This document shows positions 1-6,480 of a stretch of DNA of 33,294 bases, piece after piece; position 1 is the stretch's first letter; each line of letters begins with the position of its first letter. Source of the DNA: Thermoplasmata archaeon (GTDB lineage Archaea; Thermoplasmatota; Thermoplasmata; Lutacidiplasmatales; UBA184); contig JAKASE010000024.1 in NCBI GenBank assembly GCA_021819135.1, positions 1 to 33,294 of the forward strand, in the 5' to 3' direction. The notes beneath the pieces were generated by a model that saw nothing but the letters and a program-made list of their open reading frames with translations, made no database searches and was not told the origin of the DNA. The position numbers were made by a program, and so were the translations under genes.

Positions 1-421
1 CTGGCTCGGGTAGCGTAAGGTCGAGAAACGGGGAAAGAGGAGGGAGAGGGAGTGCTACACCCCTCTCCTCATCGGTCACCGACCAGCCTAACCGGCCGGA
101 AAGCGAGTTGAGCTACGCACTCCTAGAAGAGCGGTGCCCCTGTCCCCGGATCTGCACCGGAGTTCGCCCCCGGCTTTGTAGCGGAGGATCGGCGCGAGAG
201 AGATGGCCGCATCCGCAAGCATTGCTCGCTCTTCGGACGGACTCGTGTGTCTTGCCGCCGCGCGCAAGCGATATCGAGCGCATAGAGAGAGCCGCGATGC
301 GGACATACGGTCACGCGCCGCACAAAGGAGACAAGCTCCCCCGGGGGCCGGCGGTCCACGGAACTCGGCCCGTGCCCGGGACTTCCGGGGGCATGGGCTG
401 GCGCGATCTCCCGAGTCGAAA
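1..421. other. Left-edge region with no supported gene
   Basis: I see no convincing gene, tRNA or repeat here. Several open frames cross it on both strands, but they are rich in Arg, Pro and Ser with scattered Cys and no recognisable motif, as expected from random frames in GC-rich DNA. A gene cut by the window edge cannot be excluded. Confidence 0.4.
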
Positions 422-586
422 TCACCACCGCCTCAGTGCTCTTGCCCTCTGCCTCAGGACCGCCTTCGTTTGGTGGCCGGGTCCTGTTCGAGTGTAGGCG
501 GTGCAGGCGCACACTCGACAGGAGCCATCCACCCCGTGGAGCCGCTTCTGGTGCCAACAGCCCGAATTGTCGCACTCCGTGGTCAT
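422..586 (-). CDS. Small Cys/His-rich putative zinc protein
   Basis: This 54-residue ORF starts at an ATG preceded by a purine-rich stretch (agggggc) that could act as a ribosome binding site. Visible are Cys5, Cys10, His12, His17, Cys23, Cys26 and Cys28, in the arrangement C-x4-C-x-H-x4-H-x5-C-x2-C-x-C, followed by Tyr31 and an Arg-rich tail. Similar spacing occurs in small archaeal zinc-binding proteins of unknown function, so metal binding is an inference. A longer frame continues upstream, but its residues look non-coding, so I used the internal Met. It stands alone in an otherwise gene-poor stretch. It could still be a chance ORF. Confidence 0.4.
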   Translation of the reverse strand: MTTECDNSGCWHQKRLHGVDGSCRVCACTAYTRTGPGHQTKAVLRQRARALRRW

Positions 587-1222
587 GTGCCCCCTAGCGG
601 CATGTTCAACTTCCAGAACGCCCACGCTCGGCGAGGTCAAGAGGAAGGGGGTTATCCTCCGCCAACCCCATTGGCCGCCAATCGCCTCGTGCTCGTCCCT
701 AGGGGCCCTCGCGCACCGTCTTGCGTCGAGACGATGTGGGGTAGGTTTCGCAGCTTCGAAACCCCCACTCACGACTTCCCTTTCCTACCAGCAGGGGCGT
801 TGGCGCCCTCGCGAAGCGAGGCGTGACCGGGCTACACTAACTCGCATCCCCCACAATAGAATCGGGGGAACCCACCTCCTTCGAACCTATGCACGCTCGG
901 TGACATATTCACGGAACCCTCCGCGTTGGACATCAGAGTCAACCCAGACCTCGTGGAAGTCGGCAGCCGTCAATCCGCGCACTCCCTCGCGGGGTGTGAC
1001 CCCGAGCCCGCCGCGCTCGGGAAAGGCTGTGGGCCCTCAACGAGGAGCTTGGAAGTCAGACTGGGCGCCGCTTACCGGCGAGGGATTCTGGGAACGCGCT
1101 GAACAGAGCGCGGTCACCTGTAGAGGAGCCTAGTGCGGTCACACGACTGCCCCTCTTCGCCGGCGGCTCGAGGCCACGGGAGCGGGAATGCCGCGGAGTA
1201 GAAGAACACTGAGGAGCGGACC
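587..1222. other. Non-coding stretch before the IS110 remnant
   Basis: No protein gene is supported. The right half holds three short hairpins (979-997, 1001-1021, 1095-1112) within 250 bp of the transposase start. In IS110-family elements this side can encode the structured guide (bridge) RNA. The left half shows nothing I can name beyond a weak tcccc/gggga hairpin near 847-868. Confidence 0.4.
979..1112 (+). ncRNA. Candidate IS110 bridge-RNA-like structured region
   Basis: Three hairpins lie in a row upstream of the transposase remnant. Positions 979-997 form a 7-bp stem with wobble pairs and a 5-nt loop. Positions 1001-1021 form a perfect 7-bp stem (CCCGAGC/GCTCGGG) with a 7-nt loop. Positions 1095-1112 form a perfect 6-bp stem (CGCGCT/AGCGCG) with loop GAACAG. 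IS110-group elements such as IS621 transcribe a bridge RNA from the non-coding segment before the recombinase gene. The position and consecutive stem-loops fit, but I could not identify target-binding or donor-binding loops. GC-rich DNA also makes short hairpins by chance. Confidence 0.3.
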
Positions 1223-2397
1223 GTGAAGAACGAAACGAACGGCTACTACGCCGGGATGGACGTCCACCAACGGACGACCTCGCTCTGCCTCATGGACGGC
1301 AGAGGAGCGGTGGTTCGGGAGTGGAAGATCCGCACCGCTCCGAAGGAGCTCGATGAACCGCAAGGCGACCTCGCGCGGCAGTGCGGTGAGACACCAGTAA
1401 CTCTGGGGCTGGAAGCATCGACCGCCGGGTCCGCCGTCTTCCGACATCTGCGTCGTCTCGGGCGGAGTGTGGTGATGGCCTACCCGAAGGCACTGCGAGC
1501 CGTCACGCCTCGGAGACGGAGCCCGACAAGAACGACGCGCGTACCCTGGCTCATCTCCTCCGAATCAACTTCTTCCGTCGAGCGTATGTCCCCGAGGAAT
1601 CGATCGACCGCCTCCGCACCCTGGTCCGACTGGGGGAAGAACAGGTCGACAAGCTCCTACGGGCGAAGAACTAGGTTCGATCTCTCCTCGTGAAGCACCA
1701 CTTGCAGCATGACGCGATGCGGTACGATGACATCTTCGGGGTCCAGGCGTTGCACGGGCTGAAGGAGGTCGAGCTCACGGATCCTGTGGCCCAGCACCAG
1801 TTGAACCTGCTGCTCGAGGAAGGAACGCTCTATGTTCGTCAGGTCGAGGACCTCACTCGGCAGCTGGCCAAGGTCGGGGCCAGCAATGGAACCGTCGCGC
1901 TTCTTCAGAGCATCCCCGGGATCGACTACGTGCTCGCCCTCACCATCCTCGCCGAGGTCGGAGACGTACAGCGGTTCCCGAACCGTCGGAAGTTCGCCGC
2001 GTACTGCGGGCTCGTTCCGAAGAATCGGGGCAGCGGCGAACATGTCGGTCGCCGCTCCAGGTCGCGCAACGGCAGCTCGCGCCTGAAGTGGGCCCTGATG
2101 GTGGCCGTCCAGTCGATCCGGAAGAGCGGCAAGGGACGGTTTGGGCTGCTGCTCAAGCGACTGGAGAAGAGCCTCGGGTTCCCCAAGGTAATGGCCGCCG
2201 TCGCCCATTGGCTCGCGTTCACGGTCTACGGGCTCTGGAAGACCAACACCCTGTACGACGAGGTCTCGGCGACTCTCTATGCTCACAAGCGACGGCGGCT
2301 CCGCCGCCACGCGGCCGAGGCACCAGCTCGACCAGAGATTGCCGAGGCCGTGAAGCGAGTGCTCAAAGCGACTGGAGCTTCGGGGGTGCCCGGATGA
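1223..2397 (+). pseudogene. IS110-family DEDD transposase, disrupted by a frameshift and an amber stop
   Basis: The N-terminal part (1223-1504) shows the DEDD recombinase signature: GMDVH near residue 13, then LGLEAS. At about 1505-1507 the frame shifts; in the next frame the expected motif DKNDARTLAHLL continues from 1525. That frame meets an in-frame TAG at 1672-1674 and then runs open to 2397. The C-terminal part contains the Transposase_20 region (IPGIDYVLALTILAEVGD, then FAAYCGLVPKNRG) and a Ser-rich catalytic-region segment (GSSRLKWAL). The simplest reading is one lost base near 1506 plus one nonsense mutation. The intact gene would be about 390 aa, normal for the family. IS110 elements usually lack clear terminal inverted repeats, and I found none, so element ends are not assigned. 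Confidence 0.88.
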
Positions 2398-2619
2398 GGT
2401 CAGTTCTCACGCGCTCCGGTCACAGATGCGCAGGGCTCGGAGGCCGGCTTCCAGGCGAGCCCATTGGGCCCACCCCAACGGGTTGTGCCGTAAACTAACC
2501 CACGGAAGTCGAGGGCACGGTTTGGTCACGCCGTCATCCAGTGCTGTGCCGCCCGAAGGCGGAGCTGACCCCTGCAACCCAAGAGCTGCAGCGAACCGAC
2601 CGAAACGACTTGAGGGTGC
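2398..2619. other. Gap between IS remnant and membrane protein gene
   Basis: No gene is supported. The right end of the IS110 element probably lies here, but no target duplication or inverted repeat is evident. An AT-richer patch (gtaaactaac) near 2489-2498 is the only promoter-like segment, about 120 bp before the next start. Confidence 0.35.
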
Positions 2620-3195
2620 GTGACGTTGAGACGGCGGGCCACTGTGACACCCTCCACCAGCCCGAATCGCCGACCGGCGGTCCCGGCGTTGGCAGAGTCC
2701 CGCTCGCCGGAAGCATCATCGCGGTTCCGTTTCGGGAAGGGCCGCCCCCGTCCCATCGCGGTCCTTGTGTATTTGGTCATGGCCGTCGTAGTCGTCTCGA
2801 CGGCGACACAGGCGTGGTTCGCCTTCGTGGTCGTCCCCCAACAGATTCGAAATTCGGAACCTGTGGTCATCAATCAGGCATACCTCCTATCGGACGGTCC
2901 GTTCGTGGGCTGCTTCTCATTCTTGACTGGGGCCGGCACCGTCGCCCATCAGGGTCAGGGTTTCGTTCTCTCTTGGAACCTCATCGCCCCCTCGAATCTC
3001 TCGGGGACGTGTACCGTGCAGTCGATTGACCGTGTTGTTACCTCTTCCGACGCAATCCAGGTCGTGAACGCCTCGACGAACCTCCCCGTCACAGTCCTTC
3101 CCGGGCAGATCGGAGTCGTCCAGGTCGGCTTCGCCGCCGTCAACTTTCCCTTTTGGGGGACCGTGACCGTCGTAGTGACCGAAACGAACCCGTAG
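2620..3195 (+). CDS. Single-TM anchored protein with extracytoplasmic beta-rich domain
   Basis: The 191-residue product starts with GTG. It has a basic Ser/Pro-rich N-terminus of about 44 residues, one hydrophobic segment at about residues 46-72, and an outside domain of about 115 residues. That domain is rich in Val, Thr, Asn and Gly, with Cys98 and Cys131 that could form a disulfide, and ends in alternating Val/Thr strands. The layout suggests a type II membrane-anchored surface protein, or a pilin-like one, although no clear prepilin peptidase motif is visible. Function is unknown. Its neighbours are an IS remnant and a DNA-binding operon, so it belongs to the accessory stretch. A start further in, near Met54, would break the membrane helix and is less likely. 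Confidence 0.6.
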   Translation: MTLRRRATVTPSTSPNRRPAVPALAESRSPEASSRFRFGKGRPRPIAVLVYLVMAVVVVSTATQAWFAFVVVPQQIRNSEPVVINQAYLLSDGPFVGCFSFLTGAGTVAHQGQGFVLSWNLIAPSNLSGTCTVQSIDRVVTSSDAIQVVNASTNLPVTVLPGQIGVVQVGFAAVNFPFWGTVTVVVTETNP

Positions 3196-3246
3196 ACGCC
3201 AGGGTGGTATCTCCATCCACGGTCGTCCGGGAGGAGGGGAACGTTT

Positions 3247-3267
3247 GCCCGTCCGCCAAGGGCGGGC
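3247..3267 (+). terminator. GC-rich hairpin after the membrane protein gene
   Basis: GCCCGTCC (3247-3254) pairs with GGGCGGGC (3260-3267) around a 5-nt loop: an 8-bp stem with one T-G pair, about 50 bp past the stop at 3195. No T-run follows, and archaeal termination relies mostly on T-rich tracts, so a terminator role is only a guess. Confidence 0.25.
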
Positions 3268-3414
3268 GTCCAATCCTACTCGCCTCCTCGACCTGGCTTC
3301 CTAACGGTCGAGTCATGCGGATTGCGCGGGTCTCATGACCCGGAATGGGTTCTAATGTGATCAGGCCTTCCACAAGCTTTCCGCGCGCGTTCAATCTATC
3401 CATGACGTACGCGT

Positions 3415-3522
3415 CGATGTTCACTGTTCACGCTCCCGGGCGGTACCCCCCGGCGCGCGCGAACCATGCGCGCGCGTACGCGTTCAGGCGCGCGCCCCCG
3501 CGCGATGTTCACGAAGTGTTCA
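3415..3522. repeat. Iteron-like CGATGTTCAC / TGTTCAC repeats
   Basis: CGATGTTCAC occurs at 3415-3424 and 3503-3512. A second TGTTCAC follows the first directly (3425-3431), and TGTTCA recurs at 3517-3522. Between the two clusters lies a CG-alternating palindromic segment (CGCGCGC/GCGCGCG around gaaccat, 3454-3474). Clustered short direct repeats beside genes for DNA-binding proteins are typical of protein-binding arrays. Confidence 0.5.
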
Positions 3523-3552
3523 TTCGACGTCGCACTGAACAGCGCCTGAACG
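3481..3552. repeat. 11-bp perfect inverted repeat flanking 50 bp
   Basis: CGTTCAGGCGC at 3481-3491 is the exact reverse complement of GCGCCTGAACG at 3542-3552. The right arm ends 13 bp from the stop codon of the minus-strand coiled-coil gene, so it could form a stem in that operon's 3' end or bound a protein-binding site. Confidence 0.5.
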
Positions 3553-3564
3553 CTCGGAAACCCT

Positions 3565-4740
3565 CTACGCCGACCCCTTCCCGGCCAGCCACTCCTTGCG
3601 AACCTTCGAGGCCCAACCCACCGACATCCCCGTCTCGCGGGCCATGTCCCTGACCCCGGCGTTCTCCTCGAACCTACGGAATGCTGACTCGCGGACCGCT
3701 TGGCCCTCGGAAGATTTCCGAGGAGGCGGCAGTGCGGGCCGGGTGGTCGTGTCGATCGCGTAGTCGATCATTGGAGACCAGCCGTCGGGAGGAGCCCCCA
3801 TCTGCCGCCGGACGTACTCAAGGGGCGAGCTGTAGACCCCGTCCCCCGCACGAACGTCCCGGACCCGGCTGACAGGCACCGACATGACCTCGGCGATTCG
3901 CTTGTCTTTCTCCTGTCGGACGATGAGCACCCCGACGGCGTAGTTGGTCCGGGCTTCGAGATCCTCGAGGAAGTCGAACCACTCCTTGATCTCGGCCGGG
4001 GAGAGGTTCCAGAGAACCTTGTCTTGGCGACGGGTCGCGATCTGCAGCTGCTCGTTCTTCCATGCTGCCTCGGCCTTTTCGATCCGCTCGTCAATCTCGC
4101 GGATCTCGCGCTTCTTCTGTTCGAGATCTTCGTTGTAGTCGTCGAGCGCGTTCTCCTGAGCCGCTCGGACGATCTCCTTCGCGTTTCTCTCGGCCTCCTC
4201 GCGGATCCCGCGGGCCTCGACTCGGGCTTTCCCGACCAGCTCGGCCGGAGGCAGACCCGCGAGCTCCTCCTGCCGACTCTCGAGTTCGACCTTGACTACG
4301 CGCAGCTTCTCCCGGGTGGCATTGAGCTCCCGTTGAGCTTCCCACTGTTCCTCCCGGATCTCGCCAAGCCGGGCTTCGACCTCCTTGCGCACTTGGTCGG
4401 TCCTGTGGGCAATATCGCTCGGGGTCAGGGGGATGAGCTGCGCCAGCTCGGCGCGGACCGCAGACAGGCGTCGCTCGTTCTCCGCCAACTCCCGACCGAG
4501 GGACTCCCGATACTCGAGAGTCCGTCGGGCCTGCTGATGTGAACTCGAGAAGTAATGCTGTATCCAGGACTTTTCGGTGAGCAGCTTCCACCCGCAGGAC
4601 TTGCACCACCAGCCTCGCCCACGGACGGTATAGTCCGCGGGACTGAGACCCGCGTCCCGGCATCTGGGACATTCGATCACAACACGTCCACGATAAGGGA
4701 GGCGTGAATGGTCCCGGGGGCAGGCTTGGGTCTCGGTCAT
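3565..4740 (-). CDS. C2H2 zinc finger, long coiled-coil, C-terminal HTH protein
   Basis: The 391-residue product is read from the Met in MTETQACPRD; the frame extends upstream but that part overlaps the preceding gene. The N-terminus has Cys7, then Cys24-x2-Cys27, then Cys46-x2-Cys49-x12-His62-x5-His68, the spacing of a C2H2 finger. Residues about 75-235 are charged and heptad-like, rich in Glu, Arg, Lys and Ala, a long coiled coil. Residues about 240-320 form a globular middle part. The C-terminus (about 352-386, with DMARETGMSVGWASKVRKEW) reads as a helix-turn-helix. The protein looks like a DNA-binding or DNA-bridging factor; I recognise no family. It is the last gene of a three-gene operon, 25 nt after the zinc-protein stop. 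A partition-like, replication-linked or regulatory role is inference. Confidence 0.7.
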   Translation of the reverse strand: MTETQACPRDHSRLPYRGRVVIECPRCRDAGLSPADYTVRGRGWWCKSCGWKLLTEKSWIQHYFSSSHQQARRTLEYRESLGRELAENERRLSAVRAELAQLIPLTPSDIAHRTDQVRKEVEARLGEIREEQWEAQRELNATREKLRVVKVELESRQEELAGLPPAELVGKARVEARGIREEAERNAKEIVRAAQENALDDYNEDLEQKKREIREIDERIEKAEAAWKNEQLQIATRRQDKVLWNLSPAEIKEWFDFLEDLEARTNYAVGVLIVRQEKDKRIAEVMSVPVSRVRDVRAGDGVYSSPLEYVRRQMGAPPDGWSPMIDYAIDTTTRPALPPPRKSSEGQAVRESAFRRFEENAGVRDMARETGMSVGWASKVRKEWLAGKGSA

Positions 4741-4765
4741 GTTGATCGCGGGGCTGCGGGCCCGC

Positions 4766-5131
4766 TCACGCAGTCTCGCCTCCAACGGAGGCAGCGAATG
4801 GTCTGTGACGAGCAAGGAGACGTTCCCCCGGGGTTGAGCCCGCCCGACGCTCGTGGACGGAGGCCGGGGATCGCCCCGGGTGGGCTCTGCCCGTAGTACA
4901 CCGGTCGACCGGGCAGAAGGCCGCGCAGATCTGACACCACCGAGTCCCGGGATGGGTCCCGAACCTAGGGTCGCCTCGATCGTACCAGTGAAACCGTGTG
5001 ATGTGGCCACAGCTGGTGCATCGCCGGACCTTCGACTCCCCCTCGACGAACGGGATCGGCGCGATCCGACCGGCCTTCCCGAACTCGCGGGTCTTCGCGG
5101 CGTTCCGCTCGGCGATGGTAGGGGCGGTCAC
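4766..5131 (-). CDS. Small zinc-ribbon-like protein
   Basis: The 121-residue product starts with a GTG whose bases overlap the stop of the upstream gene (GTGA, 4 bp), indicating translational coupling. Cys38-x2-Cys41 with His43 and His48 is followed by Cys66-x2-Cys69, Cys73 and Cys78, so one or two zinc sites are likely. The N-terminus is basic (AERNAAKTREFGKAGR) and the C-terminal 40 residues are Arg/Pro/Gly-rich and probably disordered. I do not recognise the family. Its place between two DNA-binding-like proteins suggests it acts with them on nucleic acid or as an adaptor. Confidence 0.65.
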   Translation of the reverse strand: MTAPTIAERNAAKTREFGKAGRIAPIPFVEGESKVRRCTSCGHITRFHWYDRGDPRFGTHPGTRWCQICAAFCPVDRCTTGRAHPGRSPASVHERRAGSTPGERLLARHRPFAASVGGETA

Positions 5132-5694
5132 GATCCGGCTACCGCTTGACCTTCGACCAGTCGGTACTCCATCCGAAGTGCCAGTACGAGGACGAGAATC
5201 TCCTCCGGTCGGGTTCCGCGCAGGTTCGGCGAGTCGGCGATCCGAATCTGGAGCCAGTTCAGGTTGTGGTTCCTCCCGAACACCCGTCCATCGTCTCGCC
5301 CGTTTGCGTAAAACTCGTCAGCCATCTTGCGAATGGCTTCGAGACGACCTCGTTCGGACGCACGGGCAGCCTCTTCGATCCTCTTGGCTTCCAGGAGTCG
5401 CTCACGCGCCGCCTCCAGTATGCGGACCTGTTCCTGATGCGAACGAAGTTCGGCCTCCACCTTCGCGAGGTTTGAACCTCCTCGAAGCTTGTCCAGCGAT
5501 TCCCGGAGGACCCGACTCAGGACGATGTTGGACATACGTGCCCAGCGCAGAAGGGTCACCGGGATGGTGACGGAGACGACCACATTCTCCCCAACCCTCT
5601 CCCAGTGACGTTCGGGCCCGTGAGCCACGAAAGCCGACAGACTGCCGTGAGACACGGCGTCAACCCGGGTTGTCCCGGTCGAGTTGACCGGCAT
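5128..5694 (-). CDS. Ribbon-helix-helix type DNA-binding protein, probable autoregulator
   Basis: The 188-residue ORF begins with ATG at 5694. The segment VVVSVTIPVTLLRWARMS followed by NIVLSRVLRESLDKL (residues about 38-71) has the strand-helix-turn-helix pattern of ribbon-helix-helix (CopG/Arc/MetJ-like) repressors. A coiled coil follows (about 75-125), then a C-terminal globular part (NWLQIRIADSP, later ILVLVLALRMEYRLV). Because this fold usually sits at the extreme N-terminus, the true start may be GTG at 5583, preceded by gggag, or GTG at 5628. It is first in the three-gene operon. Four CAACCCGGGTTG-like sites lie at and just upstream of its start, consistent with autoregulation (inference). 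Confidence 0.68.
   Translation of the reverse strand: MPVNSTGTTRVDAVSHGSLSAFVAHGPERHWERVGENVVVSVTIPVTLLRWARMSNIVLSRVLRESLDKLRGGSNLAKVEAELRSHQEQVRILEAARERLLEAKRIEEAARASERGRLEAIRKMADEFYANGRDDGRVFGRNHNLNWLQIRIADSPNLRGTRPEEILVLVLALRMEYRLVEGQAVAGS
5661..5672. promoter_or_regulatory. Perfect 12-bp palindrome CAACCCGGGTTG, putative operator
   Basis: This is a perfect dyad just inside the longest possible frame of the ribbon-helix-helix gene, and upstream of its alternative GTG starts at 5628 and 5583. Related sites lie at 5715-5763. Ribbon-helix-helix repressors commonly bind short tandem palindromes at their own promoters. Confidence 0.5.
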
Positions 5695-5714
5695 TTACCC
5701 CGCTCCCTCGGTGT

Positions 5715-5763
5715 GAACCCGGGTTGGCGCCCGGGTTGGGGAAGTCGGAAGCAACCCGTGTTG
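5715..5763. promoter_or_regulatory. Three further CCCGGGTTG-type sites upstream of the operon
   Basis: GAACCCGGGTTG (5715-5726) abuts GCGCCCGGGTTG (5727-5738), and CAACCCGTGTTG lies at 5752-5763. The first and last differ from the perfect palindrome at one position each; the middle one keeps one full half. The head-to-tail 12-bp spacing suggests cooperative protein binding. Confidence 0.5.
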
Positions 5764-6372
5764 AGGAGGAGGACCGGGGCGCCTCTGACGAAGCGGTCGA
5801 ACTAGGCCACGGGCGGGGCGGGCAGGGACAGAAGGGCGGGGCGGTCGTACGCGCGGGCCGGACCCGGGACGGGACGGAACGGGTCGGAGGGACGGAGCGG
5901 CAGTGGGGGAGGGAAGCGGTGCGTGCATGTTCTATGATAGAGCCGACGGTCGTCTTGGATGGGAAGAGGCGTTGCGTCGAGTGGACTGTCGGCTCTCGCC
6001 AGAGGGATCCGAAAATTCAGCGGGCCGTAGCCTCAGCTCGGGAGGCGTCCCTTTGTAGGATGGGGAATGGCAGCCACCGTTGGATGGAGGCGCCGTGCCT
6101 CGCGAACCGATGGTTACCCGGTCCTCAGCCTGTCTCCGGTTTCGAGCCGGCCGCACGTGCGCCGACGCATGAGAAACAGGGTGCGGGCCGGCTTGGGCCG
6201 GCCCGCGGGAAGGAGTTGGCTGTGGTCGATCCGTCTTGGGTTCGGAGGTGGGGAGAGGTTCCGAAACGAGACGCAGAGCGTAGAGCCGATCGAGCCGTTC
6301 GAGGTCCGAGTGGTCGCCCGAGCAGGGCGCCGGAGCGATGAGGGGACCGAAAAGGGCCGGATCCTTGTCGGA
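5764..6372. other. Non-coding, GA-rich stretch between operon and tRNA-Val
   Basis: I see no gene. Bases 5800-5920 are strongly G-rich on the plus strand with many ggg runs, which could form G-quadruplexes or reflect low complexity. Long frames cross the region but have no protein-like composition. As it adjoins the tRNA-Val 3' end, it would hold an integration boundary if the left accessory stretch is an island, but no integrase remnant or second tRNA fragment was seen. Confidence 0.4.
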
Positions 6373-6445
6373 TGGGCTCGGCCGGATTCGAACCGGCGAT
6401 CTTCGCTGTGTGAGAGCGACGTCGTAACCGCTGGACCACGAGCCC
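6373..6445 (-). tRNA. tRNA-Val (anticodon CAC)
   Basis: A full cloverleaf reads on the minus strand. The acceptor stem is GGGCTCG/CGAGCCC, the T arm is CCGG-TTCGAAT-CCGG, and the anticodon stem is TCGCT/AGCGA with loop CTCACAC, giving anticodon CAC at 6410-6412. CCA is not encoded and no intron is seen. The gene is 35 nt downstream of the LysO gene, and its 3' end faces the accessory region. Confidence 0.95.
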
Positions 6446-6471
6446 GACGACCGTAGGCGAGTACTCCTCCC

Positions 6472-6480
6472 GCTTAAGTT
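6472..6480 (-). promoter_or_regulatory. Putative TATA box for tRNA-Val
   Basis: The minus strand reads aacttaagc here, 27-35 bp upstream of the tRNA 5' end at 6445. This is the expected archaeal TATA distance, just after the LysO stop codon in otherwise GC-rich DNA. Confidence 0.5.

Larger units (their letters stand above)
3196..3564. other. Repeat-rich non-coding region with iteron-like boxes
   Basis: I support no gene here. The region holds a GC hairpin at 3247-3267, a 10-bp direct repeat CGATGTTCAC at 3415-3424 and 3503-3512, further TGTTCA boxes at 3425-3430 and 3517-3522, alternating CG tracts around 3453-3476, and an 11-bp inverted repeat at 3481-3491/3542-3552. It lies just past the end of the minus-strand DNA-binding operon. 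An origin-like, centromere-like or terminator role is possible but unproven. Confidence 0.55.

Noticed and set aside
1672-1674. TAG in the transposase as a pyrrolysine codon
   Set aside because: A frameshift about 165 bp earlier already breaks the gene, and no pyl genes are in the window.
2434-2452. gggctcgg...ggccgg...ttc resembling the tRNA-Val 3' end, possible att copy
   Set aside because: Beyond the first 8 nt the match needs gaps and substitutions, so it is chance similarity in GC-rich DNA.
3140-3424. 94-codon minus-strand ORF beginning MNIDAYVMDRL
   Set aside because: It starts inside the iteron block and runs into the 3' end of the membrane protein gene on the other strand. Only its first third looks protein-like, with no motif.
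3361-3560. CRISPR-like array
   Set aside because: Repeats are short (7-10 bp), irregularly spaced and without uniform spacers, and no cas genes are in the window.
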